Assembly: GCA_037178975.1 (NCBI GenBank)
Contig: JASJZH010000004.1
Span: 8,494,001 to 8,558,000 of the forward strand
Direction of reading: 5' to 3'
Length of the DNA: 64,000 bases
Origin: Oscheius tipulae
Taxonomy: Eukaryota; Nematoda; Chromadorea; Rhabditida; Rhabditidae
Shown here piece by piece: positions 12,801 to 23,658 of the stretch (positions are counted from its first letter, which is position 1; each line of letters starts with the position of its first letter). A program made the translations under genes and the position numbers. The notes beneath the pieces were generated by a model. The model saw only the letters and a list, made by a program, of their open reading frames with translations, was not told the DNA's origin and did not search any database.

Positions 12801-15434
12801 TGTTTCTGTGTATGTATGTCTGTCTGTCTGAAGCCCTAATTAAAAATGTGTCAGTTACTTTGTAACAGCAATTTTACCTTTTGCAAGTCAAGTCAAACCA
12901 AGTCAGTAGGGATGCGATGTTTTTGAGACGCAATTACTCCTGTCAGGGTAATTCAACTGGAGCAGCATCTACCTGTCACAAACTCCAACGGGGCATCAGT
13001 CATCAGTTAATTTTAAAATTTCTAAGCTCCGCAACTTCCTATAACAACAGCTGGCTCAAAGTTGGTCTCCCGCTCCCAACTTTTAATAATCGGATCGCGT
13101 ACTCAGTAGGCACTGAAGCTAATTTCCCTTCCTATTTATGATCTCAGGAATTCTACGTATCACCGTTCTCGTTCCACCCTTCATTCAATAGGTTAAACTC
13201 GAGGTCAAGATATCAAGAGCGCCGATTGGCAACATTTGATTACAGCTGTCTTCTATTGAGGTTCGACTTCTGCGAAGGGAAACAGCACAAAGATTCTTTT
13301 GATATGCTTAAAGGCTTAATTAAACCCTTCTTCAGTGCTGATTTGTAAAAGTGTGTTATTACCCGTCGTGCCTTGTACCAACGTGTTTTTGGAAGTTCGC
13401 GTTTTCTCGATGTTTTCCAGGATCCATGCCATTCCTCCGTCACAAGCTTGGTTTCCTGTTTTCGTCTTACCTATTTTTTATTCTACTAACTAATACAGTT
13501 AGAGATGTTTCTGTTCCTTGTTCTGCATAGATCTTTGTTGTCAAGACTTGAACAAAGAACTACCGAACAATGTTTGATTAAACTCTTACGAGTTTTGATT
13601 ACAATTTCAGGTGGAAAGCATATAGAATCTTTAAGTTCAATCTCATGGCATAACATGTTGCCTTTTGTGGTTTTAAAAACAGTGCTTCACGCACTCTGAA
13701 CAGCTAGGCACCTGGGCAATCAGTTTCTGAACATTCGGCTTTTTATCACTGCTACAGTTCGATCTCAACAACTGCTCTGTCAGTTGACATTACTCGTATA
13801 GGCTTCTTCAATGAACTACTTTTGGTGATTCTGGAAAAACGTTTTTGTTTTGAAGTGTACTCTAAACTGTTTTTGCTCTGTGAATGATCACTATCTTACC
13901 ACAGTTACTACAGTTACTAGCTCTTTAATAGTCGCTTGCTTTATGTTTTCCTCCGTGTGCTCCATATTAGAATCTTTTTGTAAAGAATTTTACCGGTCCG
14001 TTTAAGAGAAACATGAAAGTAATATGAGACATTTCATTCCTCTAGATTTCAAATCAATTGTTACCAATTGGAGAGCTGTACGGCGCTAAAAGCGCTTAGT
14101 TGTTAGTTGTTTTAACCGATCAAAGAATCACGAACGAACACATGAACTTTATTTCTACTTCCTTATACAACCATTTGGTTAACTTTTCGGTTTTATTTCA
14201 AAATCTAACTTATCCACGAGTACCTCGACTATCCTCGAAAAAAAGTTTAAGTATTTACAGCCGGCCAGAACCAAGGCGTTACTATGCTTTTCCCATAATT
14301 TCCAAACACTTTTGTATCCTACTTGATCTCTTGATCCTTACTTACTTTACCCGGTTGTATTATTAGAAACACCCGCGTTCTCACATAGAATATTCTTCTG
14401 TTGACCTCTCGTCTAGCTTATTATTAAAAGTCATTCCAAATATTTGCTTACCTCTCTACACTCGTTTGCATATTTTGCTGTGAACAATTGAGTGAACCCT
14501 TAAGTGATTAAATAGCAACAGATTAACTTTTCCCGTTGTTTCCGTTGTAAACAGTAGATCTCAGCATAGGTAACCTGATTTGATGATTTAGCTTGTTTAA
14601 TGCCAAACATTATTGTTGCACAATGGGTATTCGGGGGAAACAGTTGCTTTTTTTCGTTTCCAATACTTGAGTGGAGTTTAAATTGTTCTTTCACCTCTGT
14701 ACATGTTCCCATGAAAGTTAGTCACGTGGAAAACTATTGCTATATATGATGCAGCATGTGAGAAGCTAGAATATTCCAGGAAACAACACATTGTAGAGTT
14801 TAAGATAAAGCCAAGACTGTCTTCATATTTGCTACCTGATCTCTTTCACATACAAACCTTCACATGATCACATGAAGCAATTTCAAGTCTCGTGCAGTGT
14901 ATCCGAGATTTTTTGTTTCACCTGGTATGCTGCACCACTTTTTCTGGAACCACTTAGCGATATAGTTACTTTACTTATTGTAGTAATACCAGTTAAAAAA
15001 TTTTTAGCCTAGAAACAAAGTAGCTAGCCCCATTGACAACAGCGAAACCCGAGACTACAGTAAGATTAAAAGTGGCGGTCATGAAAGGAGTAACCTAATC
15101 CGATTGAGCATGACCAAACTATTATCTCTTTAGAAAAAAAACTAAAAGTAGAAAAAAATCGTACAGATTTCCTCTGAAAGCAACCGCTAAAACTAATGGA
15201 GACCACACGATTACCCCCATACCTTTCGTCAAGACTTCCCTATTTTCAACTGCTCATCCGTATCCTTTCTTCCGCTACTTATGCTACCCTGTCAGAGAAA
15301 ACTCACTCCTCTCTTGCTCATATCTTTTCGCAAAAAGTTTGCCCTTTCCTCCTACTCACATGTTCATGCGAACCGTTCCCAAAGTTTTGTTTCTCATGCC
15401 CTACTCATGTGTCCTTTTATTCTGACTTTCAGAA

Positions 15435-17316
15435 ATGACGACGGCACTTTCACCGGTACCAATGTGGATGATTTTGTCGACCTTGGCACTCTCCATGGTC
15501 GGTCTTATTGGAAATTTGCTCATATTTATGGCCTCATTCGTGTCAAGACAGCTTAGAGGACGATGTCAGCTTTTTATAGCCGCGCTAGCTGGTGTGGATG
15601 TCCTCGTCTGTGTCTACTTGGTATATTTTCTTGACAGTTTGAAAAGAAACAAAACTTTAAAGGTACTTCTACGCATTCTGATGCTGCTGGGTTGGTTCAA
15701 TGTGACGAATGCGGCTTGCTTCCTTATGAGTGCGTTCGGTCTGTTCGCGCTGAATGCACAATCGGCTATTGGACTGATTTTGGGCATTGACAGACTATTA
15801 GCGGTACTTATACCTTTGAGGTCAGTTTTTTGATTAATTGATTAGATTGCAGCAATTTTCATATAAAGGAAAGTGGGAAGCAGGCGCTGTTGAAGGTCTA
15901 GAACTTGTCGCAGAAATCTGGAATATCTCACTAATTTAACAAAAACACCTTAGGGTAAACAAGACTGACTTAGAACTGTTTTTCAGTAATGGAACCCTTC
16001 AAAGCCTAAAAGTCAAACTTGACATCCTCGTAGTACGACTTTGAACTCGCACATTTATTCATGTGATGCCAAAGTTACTGCCTCAAATAGCTGCCTCTAC
16101 TATTAGCCCTACTTTCTCGAAACTTCTTCGTGCAAGAAGTTGACCTCAAAAAAGCTTTCGCCTGACTGCACCTAAAACTAACTACTTAGAAAACTTGAAA
16201 ATGTTCACAGCCAAAGCTAAAAGTCAAACAGAGATCGAGTAAGGGAACTTTGTTTGCAGATACCGAAAAATTCCCAACTATGTCTATGGTTTGATGTGGG
16301 TGTCCATCGTCATCTATGCCTTCCTGTTGACTATCAAAGGATACACGGATATGAGCGGTACTTTTTCTATTTATACCCTACAATATTCAAATCTCAGACG
16401 AAAATGTGGTAGTATGCCTTCCCCCCACAGCTTACAACAGCAATGCCAGAATGATCTGGATTTTTGCCAGTTTCCTGATCGCTGTACTCGTCCTGTTCGT
16501 ATATGGCGCAGCTAATATAAAATGCAGATTTATGGGTAAGTTCAGTCTCTGAACTGGAAATATCATCATCATTTACAGCCAAGTCAGCGACAGAAGCAAG
16601 TTTGAACTCGGTAAAAAGATTACTGAGCTCACTAACACTGGTAGTGGTCATCTACTCATCAACATGGTTCTTGACTGTATTGATGCTGGTATTGACTCAG
16701 GTTTGCACACTAGCTTTCGTCTCTGTCTCTCTGTCTCATTCAAATGCATCTTTGCGTGTCTTCGACTGAGTGCCTAGAAGTACGGATGGGATTCGTTTTG
16801 ATGAGCGGACAAAACTGCACGAGATAAGATTCCTGTAGCCACCATGCTTGTACGTTATAGAGCACGCCTGGCATCTGAGACAACATGCGAGAGAACTGAA
16901 TTGCATGCCGAATAGGTACGGGGTCAAATTATATTGACTATGGAAGGGAAAATCCAAGATTTCCCTATCCCTCAGCCTCTTCTTCGCTATTTTCCCTTGC
17001 CTGCTACCCATGTCCATAGATCACCTCAAATGGCCTCAATTACCTTCAATTTCAAGGTACTCAATATGGCTCCGGAGACAGTTCAACTGATCAATCAGCA
17101 GCTGGCGTGGCTCGTCATAATAAATGCCTCTTTAAACTTCTTCATATATTATTGGCGAGCACCTGAATATAGGTTAGGATTAAAAAAGTATCAAGAAAAA
17201 TATTTTTCAGAAAAGCCTTTAAATACATGCTGACGGGTGGACAGAGCAGTCATCCAAACTTCTCAACTGGATCTTTCGCCACAAGACGAAGTACTGTAGC
17301 TATCGTTCCTGTATAG
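15435..17316 (+). CDS. Serpentine chemoreceptor, Srsx class
   Basis: Starts MTTALSPVPMWMILSTLALS at 15435 and ends with TAG at 17314-17316. Exon 1 covers TM1-TM3: GLIGNLLIFMAS, then LRGRCQLFIAALAGVDVLVC, and a long TM3 ending LILGIDRLLAVLIPL. This joins after a 0.44-kb intron to RYRKIPNYVYGLMWVSIVIYA, giving the IDR...P..YR signature of Srsx receptors. Further exons at about 16397-16536, 16579-16700 and 17056-17174 encode TM5-TM7, and a last exon encodes a short Ser/Thr-rich tail ending VAIVPV. A 350-bp intron before TM7 is longer than its neighbours. Likely a chemosensory GPCR; ligand unknown. Confidence 0.85.
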
Positions 17317-17881
17317 AAGTTACAATGAAATAGACGTGTAAATAAATCAAAACGAAAGAAAAATACTTGTGGCATGGTTGCACGATGACCCGGTTCGTTC
17401 GATGTTAAAGTTTGTTACAAGTGAAAGGCATGAGAAGTGGACTGAAAATTACTACCCATAGCGCACTTATAAGTCGCACTATGCTCTAAAGACGGTATAA
17501 CACCTAAGCGTAGCTTCGAGACAGTTGCATCAAAAAGTATACAAACTAAACTAATGTCTGCATTTCAGAGTCCGTCTGGGTCACGCAAGTTCAACCAGAA
17601 GGTCATAGAGGCGGCTTAGCAGATGCGGAGGTCTAGCTAGTCAATATCCTCTCCGTCTTATGTTTCCCCACCAAACTTCTGTCAAAGTGTATCCTTTTCT
17701 GTTACGTTATTTGTTGTTATAGCTTACCTCTTGAATTGTGACATATTTATTCGGGTAATAATCAGTTAACTCGTCTCTGTCGTTCAAACTCGATATCGTA
17801 ACTTATTATGTATGAATACGCTTTTTAACACGGGTTCATCAAGCCACAGAAGGAAGGAAACGAAAAAAGGAATGTTTGGAA

Positions 17882-17904
17882 AAAAGGACCAAAAAGCAAA
17901 AAGC
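17882..17904 (-). terminator. Pol III terminator of tRNA-Tyr
   Basis: Just 3' of the tRNA on the minus strand the sequence reads GCTTTTTGCTTTTTGG. Two runs of five T lie within 20 nt of the mature 3' end, the standard Pol III stop signal. Confidence 0.8.
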
Positions 17905-17906
17905 AT

Positions 17907-17990
17907 TCCGTCGAGCCGGATTCGAACCAGCGACCTAAGGATATCTGACCTGGCTACAGTCCTCCGCTCTACCAACTGAGCTATCGACGG
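17907..17990 (-). tRNA. tRNA-Tyr (anticodon GTA) with a short intron
   Basis: On the minus strand the 84-nt sequence starts CCGTCGATAGCTCAGTTGG and ends CGGCTCGACGGA, forming a 7-bp acceptor stem plus discriminator A. The D-loop box TAGCTCAGTTGG and the B box GGTTCGAATCC are canonical. The anticodon stem-loop reads GGACTGTA, followed by about 11 extra nucleotides and then ATCCTTAGGTCGC, matching the intron position after base 37 that is universal in eukaryotic tRNA-Tyr. Runs of five T follow within 20 nt downstream, as expected for Pol III termination. Confidence 0.97.
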
Positions 17991-18148
17991 CATGGAACTG
18001 CCAAGATTCGCTGATTAACATATTTCATAGGACTGTTGATTAGAAGTTTTGCATACTTCAGAAGAAGACTATGGCGAAGATTACTGGTTCATTAAATAAC
18101 AAGCACACAAATAAAGAAATGAAGGATTGCAATCACTTGAGAAGTCAA

Positions 18149-19365
18149 TTAATGCAAGGCCAGGAGTCTCTTCCTCTCATTGATGAAGAGATCAGCATCA
18201 GAGAAGAAGTCATTTCTGGGAGAACCGAACTCGCAACGAATGGTCAGTCTGATATCGTCCTCCCGGCACTTTCCGTCCCTCCACATGTAGAAATCATCAC
18301 CGCGCCTCTCCAGACGATAAGTCAAGTGCGAGAAACAGGTTTTATGATTTTGTGGGATGCGAGAAATTCTGAAATAGTGACATAAGTTAATCCCGACTAC
18401 AAGATTTACGTATCGATCAGAGATCTGCACTCTGGCGTGATCAAAGCATGGAGACAAAAGCTCATTTGATAAAGTAGACATGTTTGTCCTTACGCGCAAG
18501 GGGTGATGGCACTTTTTGCTCTTTGTTCTGGTGCTGGTGGAGAGATCTTAGCTATTCCATCAGAGACACAGCATTTTTATACTAAGAAACAGAGCCAAAT
18601 ATCCTGTTGGTTCCAGCTGCTACCATTAAGCGCAGTCAAATCCAAACAACCAAGAGTCCAGTTTACAATTATGTAATATGTTCACTGTCTCCTTATACGT
18701 GTATTTACTTTGCTGTTTCCCATCTTGCCTCATACTCAAAACAATTAGCGTTCTAATAACGTAGTGACCATTTAATTTTAAGTTCGCTACAAGTAGCCTA
18801 GCTACCATAAACAAGTCAATCAGAGAGCTTGTACCAGCTTGTGATGTCCAAGCGCAAATTGAGGAGTCATTTTTTGCAGACCATGTTTTGTATGGTCATC
18901 TAATCGCTTTTGGAAGTGTTTGAGAGTTCCGTGTCAATTTCAGATCCGTACAAACCTGTAAGCAGTGGCCGCTTTGGGACAAAGAATGCTGCAGTAGGTC
19001 CTCGGTTCCCCGCGGTCATTCGTCTCCTGAAAATCAGTCCCAATCATTATTTGCCACTTCCGAACAAACCTCGAAGCATGTATTGAATGGAACTGTTCTC
19101 GGTTTGTGGTCAGCCTCATGCTCCTTGAGCTCCATCACACAGTCAGAAGCGGTCCCTTTAGCCTGGTTCTCATTTCTTTTGCAAATCAACTCTCTCCATT
19201 CTGGAAACAAGACCATTGTGACGGAATAATCTCCAAATTTGCTTTGAGCATGCTCATTCCCACACAGATTTCCCACAAATATTTATGAATCAAAAACTCA
19301 CGCCAGTGAACACTTTCTCCCGTCACAGCTCCTAGCAAAAGTGAAATGATAGTCAGCGACAACAT
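18149..19365 (-). CDS. Small secreted protein of unknown family
   Basis: Minus-strand gene. The ATG at 19365 starts MLSLTIISLLLGAVTGESVH, a clear signal peptide. Exon 2 (about 19224-19069) encodes RELICKRNENQAKGTASDC and NTCFE; exon 3 (about 19025-18955) encodes RTYCSILCPKAATAY. An exon near 18500-18410 encodes CFDHARVQISDRY, and the last (18370-18149) encodes CFSHLTYRLERRGDDFYMW and ends KRLLALH with stop TAA. Exons 1-3 and the last are joined by short introns with good acceptors; the exon in between is less certain. The protein would be exported and cysteine-bearing. I do not recognise the family. A TATA box 35 nt upstream of the ATG supports the start. Confidence 0.55.
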
Positions 19366-19399
19366 CTGAATGACGATCTTCTAATGGTCTTGTCCCGCT

Positions 19400-19407
19400 C
19401 TTTTATA
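19400..19407 (-). promoter_or_regulatory. TATA box of the small secreted protein gene
   Basis: TATAAAAG on the minus strand, about 35 nt upstream of the ATG at 19365. The spacing places the transcription start only a few nucleotides before the start codon, implying a very short 5' leader or a trans-spliced one. Confidence 0.6.
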
Positions 19408-21971
19408 TCCCCTTTGACAGGCATGATATGCCATCAAGTGGGCTGTATAATGACCGGCCTTTGAGATGCTGGTTTGCTACAGGGCGACACTTGACTGGAA
19501 CATTATGCAGTCTCGTTTGGTGATCGGATATGCAGAACTGTGGGAAGCGAGGCTTGTACCTTGGGCGTTAGTTTTGATATTTGAATTTAGCAATATTCTA
19601 TAGAAAGTTTGAAGTAAAGCTCAACAGATTGTGGAAGGGATTTAGCATGTTAATCGTTTTGACTGTTTGTAGTACTTCTAACACACAGCTAGGGCACTAT
19701 TTCAATTGCTTTCTTTCTCTTATAGCACTTTCATGTTTCTCTCAAAAACAAGCTTAAGATCAAGGACAAACGACAGCACGCAACACGAGATCAACTTGTT
19801 GTCTGTCCAGTGATTGTCAGATAAACTAGTAGTACATAGTCAGATAAGGTGAAACTTGAACATGCTACCTTGGATATGAAAACATGAATCTGATGTCATG
19901 CTTCCTCTTCTGCTCTCCATTGTCTAAACGAGCTGCAATAGAAGCCCTTAATGCCGTTGACCAAGCTCCCAAAATTGGCTCGAAAGAGGATGAAGAAGAG
20001 TTTTTTGATCCCAACCTATCTGGCCTGAAATTGCTCTACTTCGTTCATAGTAAATTTTGTTAACTCAAGTTTTTGATTGGAGAGTACGCGGAAATGAGAA
20101 AGCTTCACTCTTATTCCTCCAGATTTCACGCACATTCTCCGTAAACAATATGTATTGTTTTTTATCCTATACATCCAGTTCTCATATGTTTTCCAACCTT
20201 TGGACAGCCTGCACCCATATTCTCTCGCCTTTACTCTCTTTTGGATGGGTCCTATTACGCGGGTGAGCTCATCCGTGTGACATTAATCGTGTTGAGAAGA
20301 AAAGGAAATTAGGGTGGATCTCACCCATCTCTTGGTTGAGCGGTCAGTTTGTTGGTTTTTATCGCTGAGTCACATGGACAAGCAGAACAAGAGTAAGTAC
20401 GTCTAATTCACTTTATGAGCTCATCCTCCTAAAAACTACTGACTCTCCTACACTTTGTGGTCTAAAAAAGACTGGAATCCTGCTTAGGAATTTGTAGTGT
20501 TTTGTTTCATTGTTGCGATTTTCTTCTCTCAAGTTTTCGTTCTCCGATACTTCGCAGTTTGTCTTGGTTTATAAATCCAGTTCGAAGTGAGGTACATATA
20601 ATTCATACAACCAAGCAACCCATGGTCGTAAAATGAGCAAACTAGAAGCTTTGAAAAAGGCGGAGCTTTCGAACTCGCTTGAACCAAACGTCTCCTCCAA
20701 TAGAACACGATCCTGATAGTTCTAATTTTTACTTTCGTTTTTCCATCTCACATTGTTTACTTTTAAAGCTTAATTACATCTGAAGCGTATTATTCTCTTT
20801 TTGAGTGCTCCAAAGAACAGGATATTATCCTTGAAACCACGAGTTAAAATCACAAAACAACAGAAAACTTCCGATTTTCAAAGCCGCTGTATACTGTTTG
20901 CCATCCAAGGAGTCTACGTGAACATTGTGTTGCAGTAGTGTGGGGATCAAATATCCCGTGACCACTGTTTTTCGTGTCCTTCTCCGTTATCCAGTTGATC
21001 GTAATCTGCGTCTCACCTTTCAATCTCTAACGAGCATTAGCTGTATGAAAACGGTTTTTTATGCTCGAGTTCCCTAAAGTACAGAGATCAGTCTTCCTTC
21101 TTTTACAAACATGAAAAAGTAATGAGCAAGGGAGACAGGTGTTATCCATTAATAACCACGTTTTGCTAATAGTTTTTGTGTGTGGGAGACCTTTGATTCT
21201 GTTAATTTCAGACATTAGTCTGATTGTTTTTCAGCCGGTATGCATGTGATAACTGTAGGCCGGTATATATAGGCACAGATGCGTGGAAACTATTTTAACA
21301 CTGTCTGGGTCACAAGGTTTTGGATTTTATTCTTACAAAAATAAGATTCTATTTCATAAGTATTCAAGTTAGCATAGAGCCACATAAAGAGTTTCAAAAT
21401 GAACCTAGTCTCAGTCATCTTTTGTTAGTCAATCTCATTTTCATAACATCCGATCACTCTTCCTCTATGGTGAAAAGCAAACACCTCTCTTCGCATTTAA
21501 ATGAACACCGACTTCGCACTAAATAATTAATAAATCATACACTTCCCGTATTATTGAAGGAAGTTTTAGGTTTCCCACGTTGCATTTATTTACATCCTCA
21601 TTCGCCCTGGTTCATATTGCCGTACGAATGCAGAATTTCAAATTTCAGAAGTGAGGTTTTGAGAATGCTATTTGTCGTATTCATGATACTGTTTCGACGA
21701 CCCTTATAGTTGGGCGTTTTCAAGTTGGTCGAAAAGCTTCGCTTTCGTTTTGCTTCTCGATAAAATGGCCATGTCTAACCGTCCAGACATCTCACTCTCA
21801 GTCATCACAGCCCAGTGCCTTCTCTTTTCTGCCTCTTTCCCAGAATTAGTATGTGATGAGGTTTTATAACGAGTTCAATTAATACCTTGCACTTCCTATG
21901 CACCCTCTCATTTTAGTTCCTTGATCTTCTCCTATTTTTTTTTGTCTACGATCTATATTCAAATTTAGCAT
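19408..21971. other. Intergenic interval, no gene recognised
   Basis: About 2.5 kb between two divergent promoters' worth of sequence. A TATATATA tract occurs near 21264. An ATG followed after six codons by a GTAAGT donor is present at about 20374, but no continuing exons were found. Nothing else could be supported. Confidence 0.5.
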
Positions 21972-23525
21972 ATGGGAAGTTTCTACCCTCACTTATTTTG
22001 GAAAGCTAGTGAAATAGACTACAACTGCTCCGCGAAGACGTATGAAGAATGGAAGAAAATGGGAGAGCCGAGCAAAGTTTTAGGCACCTACTTTTTTACT
22101 ATTGGGATAATAACATTGGTAGGTGCTTTTAAAGTTCAGAAAAACGAGTATGATTTCAGATGTGCTACATGTTTGTGATATACACAATGTCGTGTAGATT
22201 TTTACTGACTAAAGCGTGTTGGAAATTGATGTACTTCAACTGCTACGTCGATTGTGGTAGGAAGCTTGTCGTTGTAAAACAAAAAATTGTAGGAAATATA
22301 ATGGTCAGCTGCATCTTCACCGGGATTCTTTTCTTTGACGGAGCTGTGTTCTGCACGTGGCCGACACTTGCTTATGTTGGCGGAGGACTAGGGTTGGGTA
22401 AGTTGTAGAAGTTAAACAATTTACGATAAGAAACTGTCTTCAGGATGTTGGTGTGCGTCCTGTGTCAACTGCATAGCCATCGCTATTAATCGATGCCTCA
22501 CAATCTGCAATAAAGAAACTGGTCTCTTTCATGGGAAGAGGACTTACGTTTGGATAGCCTGTGCTATTGGAGTCATGGTCTACTCGATGATCTTCACCAG
22601 GCCACCAATTTTCAACTCAAGAATGGGAGCCTGGTTCTACTATCCTTTCATTGTGGAATATGAAAAGGTGAGCTACGTCGTGTTAATCTGTTGGTGGACA
22701 TTTTTGCAGACAATAGAGTAATGATGCTGTACAGAAATCCTTTTTAAAAAAAGCGGTCATGCAACGGTGTTTGCGTGAAGTACAACTCCGGCTCAGCGAA
22801 GTCGCACGCGTATTCTATCGCCCCTATAATGATAGTTAGCTTCTTGCGTCTGGAAAGAAATTTTGGTGTTCCCTGGTTCGAATCTTGTTCGGTTTTCATT
22901 ATTTACGTCTGTGACAAGTATTTCATTTTTGACATCTCTTTATTTCTTTTTGACGTTACTGTAAGTTTAACTTTCAGGAAGCCGCCACGATCGTGAACTA
23001 CCTCCACCCGATTGTGAACTGCTCAACAGCGGCCATAATCACTGTACTGTATTCCATCCTCTGTGGATATTTGTGTACAGCTGGATCTGGCTCAACTCCT
23101 CATGGAAAGACCAAGTTTCGACGTATACACAAAAGGGTCTTCATCCAGTCGGCTATAGTTTGCTGTTCTTCCTGTGCAGCAACCTATATCTACGTGTACA
23201 TGCAATTCTTCCCAGTACCTCAGTGGCTCATTATTTGGGCCAGCTTTGGATATCAGTTTTGCTCCGGTAAGAAGTCCTTTAACTGTACTTAAGAAAGTTT
23301 TAAGCAATTCCTTGCTATGTCTACCTCACACTTAATACGGAGTTCCGCGATAAAGCCGCTAAAATCTTGGAAGATTCCAAGGATTCGATCACAAAAATGT
23401 TTTCAAGAAACACCACGAAGAATATGGGTAGCCCTTCTTTGAGGAAGCCTAGTCTACCCCAAGAGCTGCAAATAGCCTTTTACAGTAGTAGTGATGATTC
23501 GTGTTGTGAAGAAGTTTTTCTGTGA
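21972..23525 (+). CDS. Serpentine chemoreceptor, Srt class
   Basis: Begins MGSFYPHLFWKASEIDYNCS at 21972 and ends EEVFL with TGA at 23523-23525. The pre-TM1 segment YEEWKKMGEPSKVLGTYFF and the TM2 region with SCRFLLTKACWKLMYFNCYVD resemble Srt receptors. The following exons encode DGAVFCTWPTLAYVGGGLG, NCIAIAINRCLTIC, and an aromatic/hydrophobic TM4-TM5. After a 0.3-kb intron (about 22669-22976) comes NYLHPIVNCSTAAIITVLYS and then a TM6 exon with KRVFIQSAIVCCSSCAATYI. The C-tail is Ser/Lys-rich. The 'FC.(W/Y)P...Y..G' block and the cysteines are Srt-like. Ligand unknown. Confidence 0.85.
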
Positions 23526-23658
23526 TAATTGTATATATGTAAACACAAATACATAAACAGGTTAGACAAACAGTATAGAATCACTATGGTAGATGCTCAA
23601 ACGTCTCCTTTTCCCTCATATTGCTGAAAAAGAATAATTTTATTTGCATTTTATTAAC

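Larger units (their letters stand above)
7686..15434. other. Gene-poor interval of 7.7 kb
   Basis: No coding region was supported here. Open frames on both strands are short, mostly under 130 codons, and lack recognisable motifs or plausible splice chains. The interval holds one copy of a dispersed short repeat (12541-12599), a short TGTATGTATGTCTGTCTGTC tract near 12805, and a cluster of small inverted repeats at 12736-12800. It may contain distal regulatory DNA, noncoding RNA or old repeats that I cannot identify by eye. Confidence 0.5.

Noticed and set aside
15196-15438. Open frames just upstream of the Srsx start
   Set aside because: They are Ser/Leu-rich non-motif frames overlapping the true first exon; the receptor's own ATG at 15435 gives the expected N-terminus.
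18071-18385. 104-codon plus-strand frame opposite the last exon of the small secreted protein gene
   Set aside because: The minus-strand frame joins to a signal-peptide exon with TATA box and good splice sites, whereas the plus-strand frame has no support beyond being open.
22860-22900. GGTTCGAATC, B-box-like, in the Srt receptor intron
   Set aside because: No matching A box, acceptor stem or anticodon arm could be found around it.
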